From Leclercia adecarboxylata (GTDB lineage Bacteria; Pseudomonadota; Gammaproteobacteria; Enterobacterales; Enterobacteriaceae), in NCBI GenBank assembly GCA_002360945.1, contig DERO01000006.1, forward strand, positions 248,001 through 312,000: a stretch of DNA of 64,000 bases. Direction: 5' to 3'. Position 1 is the first letter of the stretch. Each line of letters starts with the position of its first letter. Positions 31,857-40,729 of the stretch are shown piece by piece. The position numbers and the translations under genes were made by a program. The notes under the pieces are model-generated. The model ran no database searches, was not told the DNA's origin, and worked only from the letters and a program-made list of their open reading frames with translations.

Positions 31857-32567
31857 TCAGAAATACTCTGTTTCGTGATTAGAAATCCAGAGGAAGAAAG
31901 AACCGCGGTAGTCGTCATCCGTGGAGGTTATCAGTGAGCATTTATCTGCATTGCCATCCGGGGTGTAAGCACAGCTCTGCTTCACCCGCACAGTGAGCCC
32001 CTCTCCTTTTGACACTATTTCGGAATCAAGAAATTGCGCGCTTCCGGATGGGTAGAAGATCCGCTTGTCCAGTCGCTCTTTGTAGTTTCTTACGCGTACA
32101 GGGAACTGGCTATGTTGATATTCATATCGCTCTACAACCTCTCCCGTACGTTTATCAACCATCGTTTCAAGCAACCCGCGCACGTTATAGCTGAGCAAAA
32201 ATTTGCCCTTTTCATTCTCAAGCTCGGTGATTTCGCAGCGTTGATTAATTGTCCCAGTAATACGCTCGCCTTTAGATGAGCTCAGTACGCCATCCTTGTT
32301 TACCAGATGGAATTCCCGGGGCGTGGCCCTGTCGATCATATTGATATGGGTAAAGCACCCGCTGGGATCGTATCTCACTTCTGTCATCACCTGCAGTTTA
32401 CCCTCAACATCCCGGACCCACTGCAGGCTATGTTTTACGTTGCCGGTTGTCGCATCATGTTGGAACAGAAGTGCAGCATTTAAGACCGCAGGTTTGAATT
32501 GCGTATAGGCAGCGGCATTAGATGTCGTTGCCAAAAAACACAGACTGAAAAGCACCCTTGCTTTCAT
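31857..32567 (-). CDS. YnfC-like (UPF0257) exported protein
   Basis: A 236-residue protein related to E. coli YnfC. Shared blocks are VKQSCAYTPDGNADKCSLI (compare VKQSCEYDNHANPVDCQLI) and the end ISNHETEYF. The N-terminus MKARVLFSLCFLATTSNAAAY is a signal peptide, but unlike YnfC there is no lipobox cysteine after the hydrophobic stretch, so the product would be soluble in the periplasm. Repeated beta-hairpin-like segments (GRLLETMVDKRTGEVVERYEYQ style) suggest an RHS/YD-like fold. Function is unknown for the family. Divergence is high, so it could also be a paralogue. Confidence 0.65.
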   Translation of the reverse strand: MKARVLFSLCFLATTSNAAAYTQFKPAVLNAALLFQHDATTGNVKHSLQWVRDVEGKLQVMTEVRYDPSGCFTHINMIDRATPREFHLVNKDGVLSSSKGERITGTINQRCEITELENEKGKFLLSYNVRGLLETMVDKRTGEVVERYEYQHSQFPVRVRNYKERLDKRIFYPSGSAQFLDSEIVSKGEGLTVRVKQSCAYTPDGNADKCSLITSTDDDYRGSFFLWISNHETEYF

Positions 32568-32664
32568 TAGCCATTCCTTTATTAATCCGATCGCACGCTA
32601 AGGTGACAGAAGACTCAATTTTTCAAATTCTTTGCGAATAGCCGCGAATAATCAAGATCTTCAC

Positions 32665-33222
32665 TCACTGTAAGCTATAGACACCCGCGTTCCAGTAACC
32701 CTTACCCTGCCGACGACGCTCTTTCCAGCCCAACGATATGAGTACCCTCGCAATCAGCCGATTCATCACCCCATGCCCCATAAGCAGCACAGGGCCGTTT
32801 GATGCTTTTGAACATGTTATGAGGATATCCGCAGCCTGAAAGGCGCGTTGTTTAGCTGTCACCATGGGCTCAACATAAGGGGAGAGGCCACACAGCCACA
32901 GGACGCGAAAAATAGCTGCCCAGAAGGTGGGTGCTAACCTTAAACCGGGTATGTGGAATATGGGCAGGTCAGCTTCTTTGAACACATCATCAATGAGAGT
33001 CGGTGTACGCCCTAATGCCTTCAGGGAAGAAAGCGCTCTGGGAAGAGGACTGCTCAGGATCTGCAGTGCGCTGGATGCTAATGCCTGACTGGATTGCGGG
33101 GGCAAATCACTACCCGTATCAGAAAGGTTATAGTGTGAAATCCAATCTGCCATCTCCAGGCTCGTTACTCTTGAAGAGCCTGAAAAAGCAGGCTTTCCAT
33201 GACGCATCAAAATAATTTCCAT
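32665..33222 (-). CDS. Histidine phosphatase family protein
   Basis: A 185-residue phosphoglycerate-mutase-like phosphatase. The start MEIILMRHGKPAFSG was chosen because it places the catalytic RHG motif at residues 7-9, as usual, and because AAGAAG precedes it. The upstream extension of the frame adds 33 residues of no known domain. The second histidine is in LLMGHGVMNRLIA. An SSPLPRALSSLKAL segment gives the second arginine. The region LRLAPTFWAAIFRVLWLCGL is hydrophobic, as in SixA/CobC-like small members. The substrate is unknown. It is divergent from the GST gene. Confidence 0.86.
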   Translation of the reverse strand: MEIILMRHGKPAFSGSSRVTSLEMADWISHYNLSDTGSDLPPQSSQALASSALQILSSPLPRALSSLKALGRTPTLIDDVFKEADLPIFHIPGLRLAPTFWAAIFRVLWLCGLSPYVEPMVTAKQRAFQAADILITCSKASNGPVLLMGHGVMNRLIARVLISLGWKERRRQGKGYWNAGVYSLQ

Positions 33223-33344
33223 ACAGTGCTTCTTGTTGTGGTCCTTTTGTCGTAAACAGACTAACGCGATAAAGGCAGAAGGAACTACTACCCTATTTAG
33301 GGTTGACCTGTTGTTAACCACCCCATAAAAAGGACGCCTGCACC

Positions 33345-33968
33345 ATGCTAAAAATCCTCGGAAAAACCACCTCCATCAACGTACGCAAAGTGCTCTGGAC
33401 CTGTGAAGAAGCCGGTCTGGACTATCTGCAGGAAGATTACGGCAGCGGCTTTGCCTCGACTGAAACCGACGCCTTCCGCGCGCTGAACCCGAACGCCATG
33501 GTGCCGGTGCTGCTCGACGGCGACTTTGTACTGTGGGAATCCAACGCCATCTGCCGCTATCTGGTGCGTAAAACCGGGCGCGATGACCTGCTCCCCGTGG
33601 AGCCGCAGGCCTGCGCCAACGTCGAGCGCTGGATGGACTGGCAGGCGACCGAATTCAACAACGCGTGGCGCTATGTCTTCCCGGCGCTGGGGCGTGAAAA
33701 CCCGGAGTTTAACGATCCCGCGCGGATTGCGGCGGGAATTAAGGAGTGGAACCACCACATCATGATCCTTGAGCAGCAACTGCAACGCACCGGGGCATGG
33801 GTGGCGGGCGAGGCTTTTACATTGGCCGACGTGGTGCTGGGGCTGTCCGTGAACCGCTGGAAGATGACCCCTTTTGAGAAGCCGCAGGTGCCGGCCATCG
33901 AGGCATGGTTTGAACGCTTAAATCAGCGCGAGGCTTTTTTACGCCATGGGAATAATGGAATGCTGTGA
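33345..33968 (+). CDS. Glutathione S-transferase
   Basis: A 207-residue cytosolic GST. The N-terminal thioredoxin fold has TSINVRKVLWTCEEAGLDY (catalytic Ser/Thr/Asn region near residue 8-10), NPNAMVPVLLDGDFVLWESNAICRYL with cis-Pro and the ESNAI glutathione-binding motif. The helical C-terminal domain contains VERWMDWQATEFNNAWRYVFPAL and GEAFTLADVVLGLSVNRW. It is close to the GstB/YfcG-type beta-class relatives. It stands alone and divergent from the phosphatase gene, suggesting detoxification of an electrophile. Confidence 0.93.
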   Translation: MLKILGKTTSINVRKVLWTCEEAGLDYLQEDYGSGFASTETDAFRALNPNAMVPVLLDGDFVLWESNAICRYLVRKTGRDDLLPVEPQACANVERWMDWQATEFNNAWRYVFPALGRENPEFNDPARIAAGIKEWNHHIMILEQQLQRTGAWVAGEAFTLADVVLGLSVNRWKMTPFEKPQVPAIEAWFERLNQREAFLRHGNNGML

Positions 33969-34137
33969 GTATTACGCGCCCAAATTAAATAAACGCTCTA
34001 TTATCAAGGTTATTTTAATTACTTACTAAATCCACACACGCCTCCGGTGACTTAATAATTAAGCGCTATCCTGGACAACCCGTGAATTGACTTTGCTAGC
34101 CTGATTATTCAGGCAAAGCTCAAACCGGAGGTATTCT

Positions 34138-34881
34138 TTGCTGATTAAACTCAAGAAAGAACGAACGCATCAGGAGGATCGCCGGCTCGCCCTCTGGCTG
34201 GCCACCTCGGCAGGACTGCTGAATGCCATTGCGCTGGGAGCATTCGGCTTTTTTCCTTCCCATATGACCGGCAACACCTCACAGTTTTCCAGCGAAGTCT
34301 CTTCGACGGATCTGAACGATATTATTTTCTTCGCCACCCTTATTTTGTCGTTTGTGATGGGAGCGATTATTGCCCGGGTTATCGTGTTGTGGGGGATCGT
34401 TAAGAACGTGCGCCTCATTTTTTGTCAGGTTTTGTTTATTGAAGGCGTATTACTGGCTGCCGTGTCCCTGTATGAAATGTATTTTCATACGCTAACGACG
34501 AATCGGGAAATTATCGTTTTTCTCTGCGGACTGATGGGGATCCATAATTCAACCTCCACACAACTTTCCGGCGGACGGGTAAGATCCACGCACATTACCG
34601 GTACCTTAACCGATGCAGGCATTGCGCTGGCTTCCGTTGTGGTGGCGATGCTACGCCGGGATTTCTCCAAAGATACGGCAGCCCAAAGAAGCCAGCTTAA
34701 AACCCATCTCACTACCCTTTTCTCGTTTATCACGGGAGGAATTGCGGGGCTGATACTGTTCAGATGGTTTGGCTTTAATGCAATGCTGGCGCTGGGACTG
34801 ATGCTGACTTTCGTAGCCGCTTTCTCCATCATCAGCATCTCGCTGCGGGTGCGAAAAGCCCGTGCTGCGCGGAGCAAATAA
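34138..34881 (+). CDS. YoaK family (DUF1275) membrane protein
   Basis: A 247-residue inner-membrane protein. It reads from TTG at 34138, which is preceded at ideal distance by GGAGG; no other in-frame start has such support. DUF1275 features are AGLLNAIALGAFGFFPSHMTGNTSQ near the N-terminus and GIHNSTSTQLSGGRVRSTHITGTLTDAG in the middle, with about six membrane segments. The family is often annotated as a possible transporter; function is unknown. A perfect hairpin follows 11 bases after the stop. Confidence 0.88.
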   Translation: MLIKLKKERTHQEDRRLALWLATSAGLLNAIALGAFGFFPSHMTGNTSQFSSEVSSTDLNDIIFFATLILSFVMGAIIARVIVLWGIVKNVRLIFCQVLFIEGVLLAAVSLYEMYFHTLTTNREIIVFLCGLMGIHNSTSTQLSGGRVRSTHITGTLTDAGIALASVVVAMLRRDFSKDTAAQRSQLKTHLTTLFSFITGGIAGLILFRWFGFNAMLALGLMLTFVAAFSIISISLRVRKARAARSK

Positions 34882-34892
34882 CAAGTTCACTC

Positions 34893-34923
34893 TTTCATTA
34901 AGTGACGGTGTCACTTAATGAAA
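34893..34923 (+). terminator. Long perfect hairpin after the YoaK-family gene
   Basis: Fourteen-base perfect arms TTTCATTAAGTGAC / GTCACTTAATGAAA with a GGT loop, then ATTATCTTT. Very likely a terminator. Confidence 0.75.
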
Positions 34924-35047
34924 TTATCTTTAAGACTATTCTGCCTGACCCGAACCAGGCCTTATCCCATAAGGCTTAACCCATGATTTCCCCTGTTTTC
35001 ATCGGGTTACTGATTTCACCGCTTCGCTGGAACCCTTCCCAATCGCT

Positions 35048-35057
35048 TGCTATAGCT
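35048..35057 (+). promoter_or_regulatory. Sigma-S-type -10 element upstream of the osmU operon
   Basis: TGCTATAGCT resembles the RpoS-preferred extended -10 (TGnCTATACT). It lies 82 bases before the first gene. RpoS control is known for related osmU/yehZYXW systems; this is tentative, as no clear -35 is needed or seen. Confidence 0.35.
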
Positions 35058-35138
35058 CAACTACCCCTGCCGAATCATGGCATAACAACAGGCAACCGGT
35101 GGTTGCTATAACGCATGCGCACAGGGAGATACATCGCA

Positions 35139-35849
35139 ATGCATCCATTATTCAAACGTTCGCTGCTTTTTGTCGGCGCGATTATCGTGGTCGTCGCCCT
35201 CCTCGTCTGGGGAATTGGGCTGGAGACGATCAAAGCGCGCCAGGTTGACCTGGTCTATCTCGGGCAACAGCATCTGATTTTAGTCTTCTCCTCCATGTTC
35301 TTCGCCCTGCTGGTCGGTATCCCCAGCGGTATTTTGCTGAGCCGTCCGGCCGCACGAGGTATCGCCGAATACGTGATGCAGATTTTTAACGTCGGTAACA
35401 CCCTGCCGCCGCTGGCCGTTCTGGCTCTGGCGATGGTGGTGATTGGTATTGGTGATACCCCTGCGATTATTGCCCTGTTCCTGGCCTCGCTGCTGCCCAT
35501 CGTGCGTAACACCTACGCCGGGCTGTGCTCGGTGCCGGGCTCGCTGCTGGAAGCGGCGAACGGTATCGGGATGACCAAATGGCAGCGTCTGTGGCAGGTG
35601 GAGATCCCCAACGCCTGGCCGGTAATGCTCTCCGGGATCCGCATCGCCACCGCCATTAACGTCGGTACCGCGCCGCTGGCCTTCCTGATTGGCGCCAGCA
35701 GCTACGGCGAGCTGATTTTCCCGGGTATTTACCTGAACGACTTCCCGACGTTAATTCTGGGCGCGGCGGCTACCGCCCTGTTCGCCCTGATTCTGGATAC
35801 GCTGCTGGCGGCGCTGGGTCGTCTGATGAGCCCGCACCTCGCGCGATAA
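35139..35849 (+). CDS. osmY: Osmoprotectant ABC transporter permease (OsmU system)
   Basis: A 236-residue ProW/OpuBB-type permease, named after the Salmonella osmVWXY order. Note that osmY also names an unrelated periplasmic protein. The start MHPLFKRSLLFVGAIIVVV is preceded by AGGGAG. GIPSGILLSRP, NTLPPLAVLALAMVVIG and EAANGIGMTKWQRLWQVEIPNAWPVMLSGIRIA (the EAA loop) identify the family. First gene of a four-gene operon that takes up choline-O-sulfate or glycine betaine under osmotic stress. Gene order (permease, binding protein, permease, ATPase, then clcB) matches Salmonella STM1494-1490. Confidence 0.92.
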   Translation: MHPLFKRSLLFVGAIIVVVALLVWGIGLETIKARQVDLVYLGQQHLILVFSSMFFALLVGIPSGILLSRPAARGIAEYVMQIFNVGNTLPPLAVLALAMVVIGIGDTPAIIALFLASLLPIVRNTYAGLCSVPGSLLEAANGIGMTKWQRLWQVEIPNAWPVMLSGIRIATAINVGTAPLAFLIGASSYGELIFPGIYLNDFPTLILGAAATALFALILDTLLAALGRLMSPHLAR

Positions 35850-35867
35850 TTATAACAAGGAGCTTCT

Positions 35868-36767
35868 ATGAGACTGTTTACCGGCCTGACGGCGCTTTAC
35901 GCCGCCGCGCTCTTCTCCAGTCAGGCGTTCGCCGCACCGCTGATTCTGGCGACCAAGAGCTTTACCGAGCAGCACATTCTCTCGGCCATGACCGTGCAGT
36001 ACCTGCAAAAGAAAGGGTTCGAGGTGCAGCCGCAGACCAACATTGCCACGGTGATTTCGCGTAACGCGATGATCAACAAGCAGATCGACATGACCTGGGA
36101 GTACACCGGGACTTCGCTGATCATCTTTAACCACATCAACAAACGCATGACGCCGCAGGAGTCTTACGAGACGGTGAAACGCCTGGATGCGAAGCACGGC
36201 CTGGTATGGCTTAAACCCGCGGACATGAACAACACCTACGCCTTTGCGATGCAGCGCAAGCGCGCCGAAGCCGAAAACATCAACACCATGTCGGAACTGG
36301 TGGCAAAGGTTGAGCAGGTGCGTAAAACCGACCCGGATAACAACTGGATGCTGGGCCTGGATCTGGAATTTTCCGGGCGCAGCGACGGCATGAAGCCGTT
36401 GCAGGCCGCCTACAACCTGGAGCTGGATCGTCCGCAAATCCGTCAGATGGATCCCGGCCTGGTCTATAACGCGGTGCGCGACGGCTTCGTCGACGCCGGG
36501 CTGATCTACACCACCGATGGCCGCGTGAAGGGCTTCGACCTGAAGGTGCTGGAGGATGACAAAGGCTTCTTCCCGAGCTATGCCGTCACCCCGGTGGTGC
36601 GTAAGGACACGCTGGAGGCCAATCCGGGTCTGGAGGAGGCGCTGAACACCCTCTCCGCCCAGCTCAACAACAACGTTATCACCGAGCTGAACAAGAAGGT
36701 GGATATCGATCATCAGTCACCGCAGCAGGTCGCCCGTGATTTCCTGCGTAGCAAGCAGCTGCTGTAA
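35868..36767 (+). CDS. osmX: Osmoprotectant ABC transporter substrate-binding protein
   Basis: A 299-residue periplasmic protein of the OpuAC/OsmF type that captures glycine betaine or choline-O-sulfate. The signal peptide is [22 protein letters not shown]. The mature start [19 protein letters not shown] has the family motif TKx[17 protein letters not shown] and [23 protein letters not shown] follow, which are also typical. The strong ribosome site AAGGAG lies eight bases before the ATG, 18 bases after the permease stop. It has no cysteine lipobox, so it should be soluble. Confidence 0.94.
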   Translation: MRLFTGLTALYAAALFSSQAFAAPLILATKSFTEQHILSAMTVQYLQKKGFEVQPQTNIATVISRNAMINKQIDMTWEYTGTSLIIFNHINKRMTPQESYETVKRLDAKHGLVWLKPADMNNTYAFAMQRKRAEAENINTMSELVAKVEQVRKTDPDNNWMLGLDLEFSGRSDGMKPLQAAYNLELDRPQIRQMDPGLVYNAVRDGFVDAGLIYTTDGRVKGFDLKVLEDDKGFFPSYAVTPVVRKDTLEANPGLEEALNTLSAQLNNNVITELNKKVDIDHQSPQQVARDFLRSKQLL

Positions 36768-36776
36768 GGAGGCGCT

Positions 36777-37424
36777 ATGGATACGGTTCACTACATTATT
36801 GATAACTGGGGCTATCTGTTAACCCTGACGCTGCAACATCTGTGGCTGGTGGCGCTGGCCGTGGGCCTGGCCATTATTATCGGCGTGCCGCTGGGCATTC
36901 TGATCGTGCGCCACAAATGGCTGGCAACGCCGGTGCTGGGGATTGCCACCATCGTGCTGACTATCCCGTCCATCGCCCTGTTCGGCCTGATGATCCCGCT
37001 CTTTTCCATGATCGGTCAGGGTATTGGTGCCCTGCCCGCCATTACGGCGGTGTTCCTCTATTCGTTGCTGCCGATTGTGCGTAACACCCACACCGCCCTC
37101 GACAGCCTGCCACCCGGCCTGCGTGAAGCCGGTCGCGGCATCGGCATGACCTTCTGGCAGCGTCTGCGCTGGGTAGAAATTCCAATGGCGCTGCCGGTGA
37201 TTTTTGGCGGCATCCGCACCGCCGTGGTGATGAATATTGGCGTGATGGCGATCGCTGCCGTCATCGGCGCGGGTGGGCTGGGCCTGCTGCTGCTTAACGG
37301 CATTGGCGGAAGCGATATTCGTATGCTGATTGCCGGTGCACTGATGATTTGTCTTTTAGCGATTGTGCTCGACTGGTTACTGCACCGTCTGCAGATCGTT
37401 CTGACTCCAAAGGGGATTCGATAA
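36777..37424 (+). CDS. osmW: Osmoprotectant ABC transporter permease (OsmU system)
   Basis: A 215-residue inner-membrane permease. It has about five hydrophobic spans and the EAA-type loop REAGRGIGMTFWQRLRWVEIPMALPVIFGGIRTA before the last spans. PSIALFGLMIPLFSMIGQGIGALPAITAVFLYSLLPIVRNTHTAL matches the ProW family. It pairs with the permease at 35139 to form the heteromeric channel. The start follows TAAGGAGGCGCT, 10 bases after osmX. Its TAA shares the final A with the ATG of the ATPase gene. Confidence 0.93.
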   Translation: MDTVHYIIDNWGYLLTLTLQHLWLVALAVGLAIIIGVPLGILIVRHKWLATPVLGIATIVLTIPSIALFGLMIPLFSMIGQGIGALPAITAVFLYSLLPIVRNTHTALDSLPPGLREAGRGIGMTFWQRLRWVEIPMALPVIFGGIRTAVVMNIGVMAIAAVIGAGGLGLLLLNGIGGSDIRMLIAGALMICLLAIVLDWLLHRLQIVLTPKGIR

Positions 37425-38572
37425 TGATAAAACTGGAAAACCTCACCAAACAATTTTCACAGAAGCAGGGCCAGACCTTCAAGGCCGTGGACAACGTCAA
37501 CCTGAACGTGCCCGAAGGGGAAATGTGCGTGTTGCTGGGCCCGTCCGGCTGCGGCAAGACTACTACCCTGAAGATGATCAACCGTCTGATTACCCCGAGC
37601 AGCGGCAAAATTCTGATCAACGGCCAGGACACCACCGACATGGATACCGTCACCCTGCGCCGCAACATTGGCTACGTGATCCAGCAGATTGGTCTGTTCC
37701 CGAACATGACCATCGAAGAGAACATCACCGTGGTGCCGCGGATGCTGGGCTGGGACAAGGCTCGCTGTAAAACCCGCGCCGAAGAGCTGATGGATATGGT
37801 AGCGATGGATCCACATAAGTTCCTCAACCGCTATCCGCGCGAGATGTCCGGCGGCCAGCAGCAGCGTATCGGCGTTATTCGTGCCCTGGCGGCGGATCCT
37901 CCGGTGCTGCTGATGGATGAGCCGTTCGGTGCGGTGGACCCGATCAACCGCGAGGTGATCCAGAACCAGTTCCTCGAGATGCAGCGTAAGCTGAAAAAGA
38001 CCGTGATGCTGGTCAGCCACGACATCGACGAGGCGCTGAAGCTGGGTGATCGCATCGCCGTCTTCCGTCAGGGGAAAATTGTTCAATGCGCCAGCCCGGA
38101 TGAACTGCTGGCGAAACCGGCGAATGAGTTTGTTGGCTCGTTCGTCGGCCAGGATCGTACCCTTAAGCGCCTGCTGCTGGTGTCGGCGGGGGATGTAACT
38201 GACCAACAGCCGACCATCACGGTTCGCCCGTCCACACCGCTGCCGGAGGCCTTCGCGACTATGGATGACAACGACATTCGTGCCGTTACCGTGGTTGATG
38301 AGAACGGTAAACCGCTGGGCTTTGTGAAGCGCCGGGAAGCGCGTCATGCTACCGGCACCTGTGCCGATCTGATCCACCCGTTCCGCATGACCGGCAAGGC
38401 GGAAGACAATCTGCGCGTGGTGCTTTCCCGTCTGTACGAGAGCAACACCAGCTGGATGCCGATTGTCGATGAGGACGGGCGCTACAACGGCGAGATTTCC
38501 CAGGACTATATTGCGGAGTATCTCAGCTCTGGCCGCACGCGTCGGGCGCTGAATATTTATAGCGAAAGTTAA
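37424..38572 (+). CDS. osmV: Osmoprotectant ABC transporter ATP-binding protein
   Basis: A 382-residue ATPase that powers the OsmU importer. Walker A GPSGCGKT sits at about residues 38-45, the Q-loop is in VIQQIGLFPN, the signature is MSGGQQQR, and Walker B is VLLMDEPFGAVDP. The H-loop is in VSHDIDEAL. The C-terminal 120 residues form paired CBS domains (ITVRPSTPLPEAFATMDDND and FVKRREA...), the usual ionic-strength sensor in OpuA/ProV-type transporters. The start overlaps the osmW stop (TAATG). A frame opening upstream would fuse it to unrelated sequence. A hairpin follows the stop. Confidence 0.95.
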   Translation: MIKLENLTKQFSQKQGQTFKAVDNVNLNVPEGEMCVLLGPSGCGKTTTLKMINRLITPSSGKILINGQDTTDMDTVTLRRNIGYVIQQIGLFPNMTIEENITVVPRMLGWDKARCKTRAEELMDMVAMDPHKFLNRYPREMSGGQQQRIGVIRALAADPPVLLMDEPFGAVDPINREVIQNQFLEMQRKLKKTVMLVSHDIDEALKLGDRIAVFRQGKIVQCASPDELLAKPANEFVGSFVGQDRTLKRLLLVSAGDVTDQQPTITVRPSTPLPEAFATMDDNDIRAVTVVDENGKPLGFVKRREARHATGTCADLIHPFRMTGKAEDNLRVVLSRLYESNTSWMPIVDEDGRYNGEISQDYIAEYLSSGRTRRALNIYSES

Positions 38573-38580
38573 TACTGTAA

Positions 38581-38602
38581 GCCGGGCCCAGCCCGGCTCT
38601 TT
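38581..38602 (+). terminator. Terminator after the osmU operon
   Basis: Seven-base GC stem GCCGGGC / GCCCGGC with CCA loop and TCTTTA after it, nine bases past the ATPase stop. Confidence 0.65.
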
Positions 38603-38699
38603 ACGTTGCTAAGCCCCGCTTTTCCCCTCACAATATTGTATCTTCCCTGTTTACGCGTAACCCATGCATCGTCTTCATGCTTACCCTGACATTAGCGCG

Positions 38700-39974
38700 A
38701 TGTTTCGCAGGCTGCTGATTGCCACCGTCACCGGCGTGCTGGCGGCGCTGGCTGTGGCGGTGTTTCGTCACGCCATGACTCTGCTGGAGTGGCTGTTTCT
38801 CAGTAACGAAAGCGGCAGTCTGGTAAATGCGGCCAGTATGCTTTCGCCCTGGCGACGCGCGCTGACGCCCGCGCTGGGCGGGCTGGCGGCCGGATTGTTG
38901 CTGTGGGGCTGGCAGCGGATGACGGCGCAGCGCCCGCATGCTCCCACCGACTATATGGAAGCTCTGGAAACGGGCGACGGGCAGTTTGACTACGGCGCCA
39001 GCCTGGTGAAATCCCTGGCATCGTTACTGGTGGTCGCCAGCGGCAGCGCCATAGGCCGTGAAGGGGCGATGATCCTGCTGGCTGCCCTCGCCGCCTCCTT
39101 TTTTGCCCAGCGCTTTACGCCAAAATCAGAATGGAAACTGTGGATCGCCTGCGGGGCTGCCGCCGGTATGGCCAGCGCCTACCACGCGCCGTTAGCCGGT
39201 AGCCTGTTTATCGCCGAGATCCTATTCGGCACCCTGATGCTGGCCTCCCTCGGCCCGGTGGTGATTGCTGCGGTAGTGGCGCTGCTCACCACCCGCCTGC
39301 TCAGCCCTGGGGCCAGCACCCTGTATGACGTGCATCTCAGCGCAACCCTGACCGGGTTCGATTACGCCCTGATGGTCGGCATGGGCCTGCTGGCGGGCAT
39401 CTGCGGCCCTGCGCTGATGTGGCTGATGGACTTCAGCCACTCCCTGTTTCTGCGCCTCCGGCTCTCACCGCCGTGGCAGCTGGCGCTGGGCGGACTGATC
39501 GTCGGGCTGCTCTCACTGCTGACGCCCAAAGTCTGGGGCAACGGCTACAGCGTGGTGCAAGCATTCCTGATCGCGCCGCCGCTGCTGTCGGTGATTGCCG
39601 GAGTATTCATTTGTAAATTACTGGCCGTGCTTGCCAGCAGTGGTTCGGGGGCACCGGGCGGGGTATTTACGCCAACGCTGTTTGTCGGCATGGCGACCGG
39701 GATGCTGTTTGCACAGCTCTTTATGCTGTGGTTGCCCGGGTCTGAAACCGCGATTTTGCTGGGGCTGGCGGGGATGGCGACATTGCTTGCCGCCACGACG
39801 CACGCGCCGATCATGTCGGCGCTGATGGTCTGTGAAATGACCGGGCAGTATCTGCTGCTGCCCGGCTTGCTGATTGCCTGCGTGGTGGCGTCGGTCCTGT
39901 CGCGGACGTTACGCCACGACTCGATCTACGGACAGCACACGGCCGAGAGTCGAGAGGTCGATGTAGTGCGTTAG
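38700..39974 (+). CDS. clcB: ClC-type chloride channel/antiporter ClcB
   Basis: A 424-residue inner-membrane ClC protein. E. coli ClcB (YnfJ) aids extreme acid resistance by carrying chloride. The start [21 protein letters not shown] matches the E. coli start; an in-frame ATG lies 12 codons upstream. Selectivity motifs are [11 protein letters not shown] (GREGx, gating Glu) at about residues 113-123 and [18 protein letters not shown] near residue 315. [16 protein letters not shown] lies near the end. The 3' end overlaps the convergent bioD2 gene by 66 bases. Confidence 0.95.
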   Translation: MFRRLLIATVTGVLAALAVAVFRHAMTLLEWLFLSNESGSLVNAASMLSPWRRALTPALGGLAAGLLLWGWQRMTAQRPHAPTDYMEALETGDGQFDYGASLVKSLASLLVVASGSAIGREGAMILLAALAASFFAQRFTPKSEWKLWIACGAAAGMASAYHAPLAGSLFIAEILFGTLMLASLGPVVIAAVVALLTTRLLSPGASTLYDVHLSATLTGFDYALMVGMGLLAGICGPALMWLMDFSHSLFLRLRLSPPWQLALGGLIVGLLSLLTPKVWGNGYSVVQAFLIAPPLLSVIAGVFICKLLAVLASSGSGAPGGVFTPTLFVGMATGMLFAQLFMLWLPGSETAILLGLAGMATLLAATTHAPIMSALMVCEMTGQYLLLPGLLIACVVASVLSRTLRHDSIYGQHTAESREVDVVR

Positions 39975-40604
39975 GTCACGCTGCTCAGCGCGGGGCAGAT
40001 AGGGCAGCTCGCCCACCAGCGGACCAGGCAGTTTTTTACTCAGCACCTCTATAATTTCAGCATAGTGGGCCAGGCCTGGATTGATGCGGTTTGCTACCCA
40101 GCCCACCAGCGGCAGGCCGTCATTGGCGATGGCCTGCGCCGTCAGCAGGGCGTGGTTAATACAGCCTTCCTGAATGCCCACCACCATCAGCACCGGGAGT
40201 TGCTCCTGCACCACCCACTCTGACAATGGACGCAGATCGTTCATCAGGCTGCGCCAGCCGCCGGTCCCTTCCACCACCACGTGATCGACCTGCTCGCTCA
40301 GGCTGGCGAGCCCGTTCGACAACAGGGTGTAATTGACCAGCCCGCTGTGCGCCACGCTGCTCTCATCTTCGCTGAGGGCAATGGGGTTTATGGCGTGGTA
40401 AGGCAGTTCAAGCGAGGAGACGCTTTGTAACACCAGCGCATCTTTATTGCGCAGTCCCTCTGGCGTCTCTTTACTCCCTTTTGCTACCGGTTTGTACCCT
40501 GCAACGCTCTTACCGCTGGCCATCAGGGCTTGCAGCAAGGCGCGGGACACCACCGTCTTCCCGACAGAAGTATCAGTACCCGTTACAAAGAAACGCTTAA
40601 GCAT
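39909..40604 (-). CDS. bioD2: Dethiobiotin synthetase homologue BioD2
   Basis: A 231-residue P-loop ATPase nearly identical to E. coli YnfK/BioD2. The start [17 protein letters not shown] holds the P-loop (GTDTSVGKT) at residues 9-17. [28 protein letters not shown] and VANRINPGL follow. BioD converts 7,8-diaminononanoate to dethiobiotin in biotin synthesis; the paralogue away from the bio operon has an unclear in vivo role. GGAGTGAGTG precedes the ATG. The last 66 bases lie inside clcB on the opposite strand. Confidence 0.94.
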   Translation of the reverse strand: MLKRFFVTGTDTSVGKTVVSRALLQALMASGKSVAGYKPVAKGSKETPEGLRNKDALVLQSVSSLELPYHAINPIALSEDESSVAHSGLVNYTLLSNGLASLSEQVDHVVVEGTGGWRSLMNDLRPLSEWVVQEQLPVLMVVGIQEGCINHALLTAQAIANDGLPLVGWVANRINPGLAHYAEIIEVLSKKLPGPLVGELPYLPRAEQRDLTHYIDLSTLGRVLSVDRVVA

Positions 40605-40729
40605 CACTCACTCCACCGTTATGCTCTGGAAATATAAATCAAGGAAATAATTCAGTGGGGGAAGTCTAAGGCATGCGCTATCCGCTCAGTTTGAGATAGC
40701 GCAATTTTTGGTAAGACAATAAGAATCTG

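Noticed and set aside
37457..38377. 306-codon frame antisense to the OsmV ATPase
   Set aside because: No domain and histidine/leucine-rich shadow composition; the sense gene has complete Walker and signature motifs.
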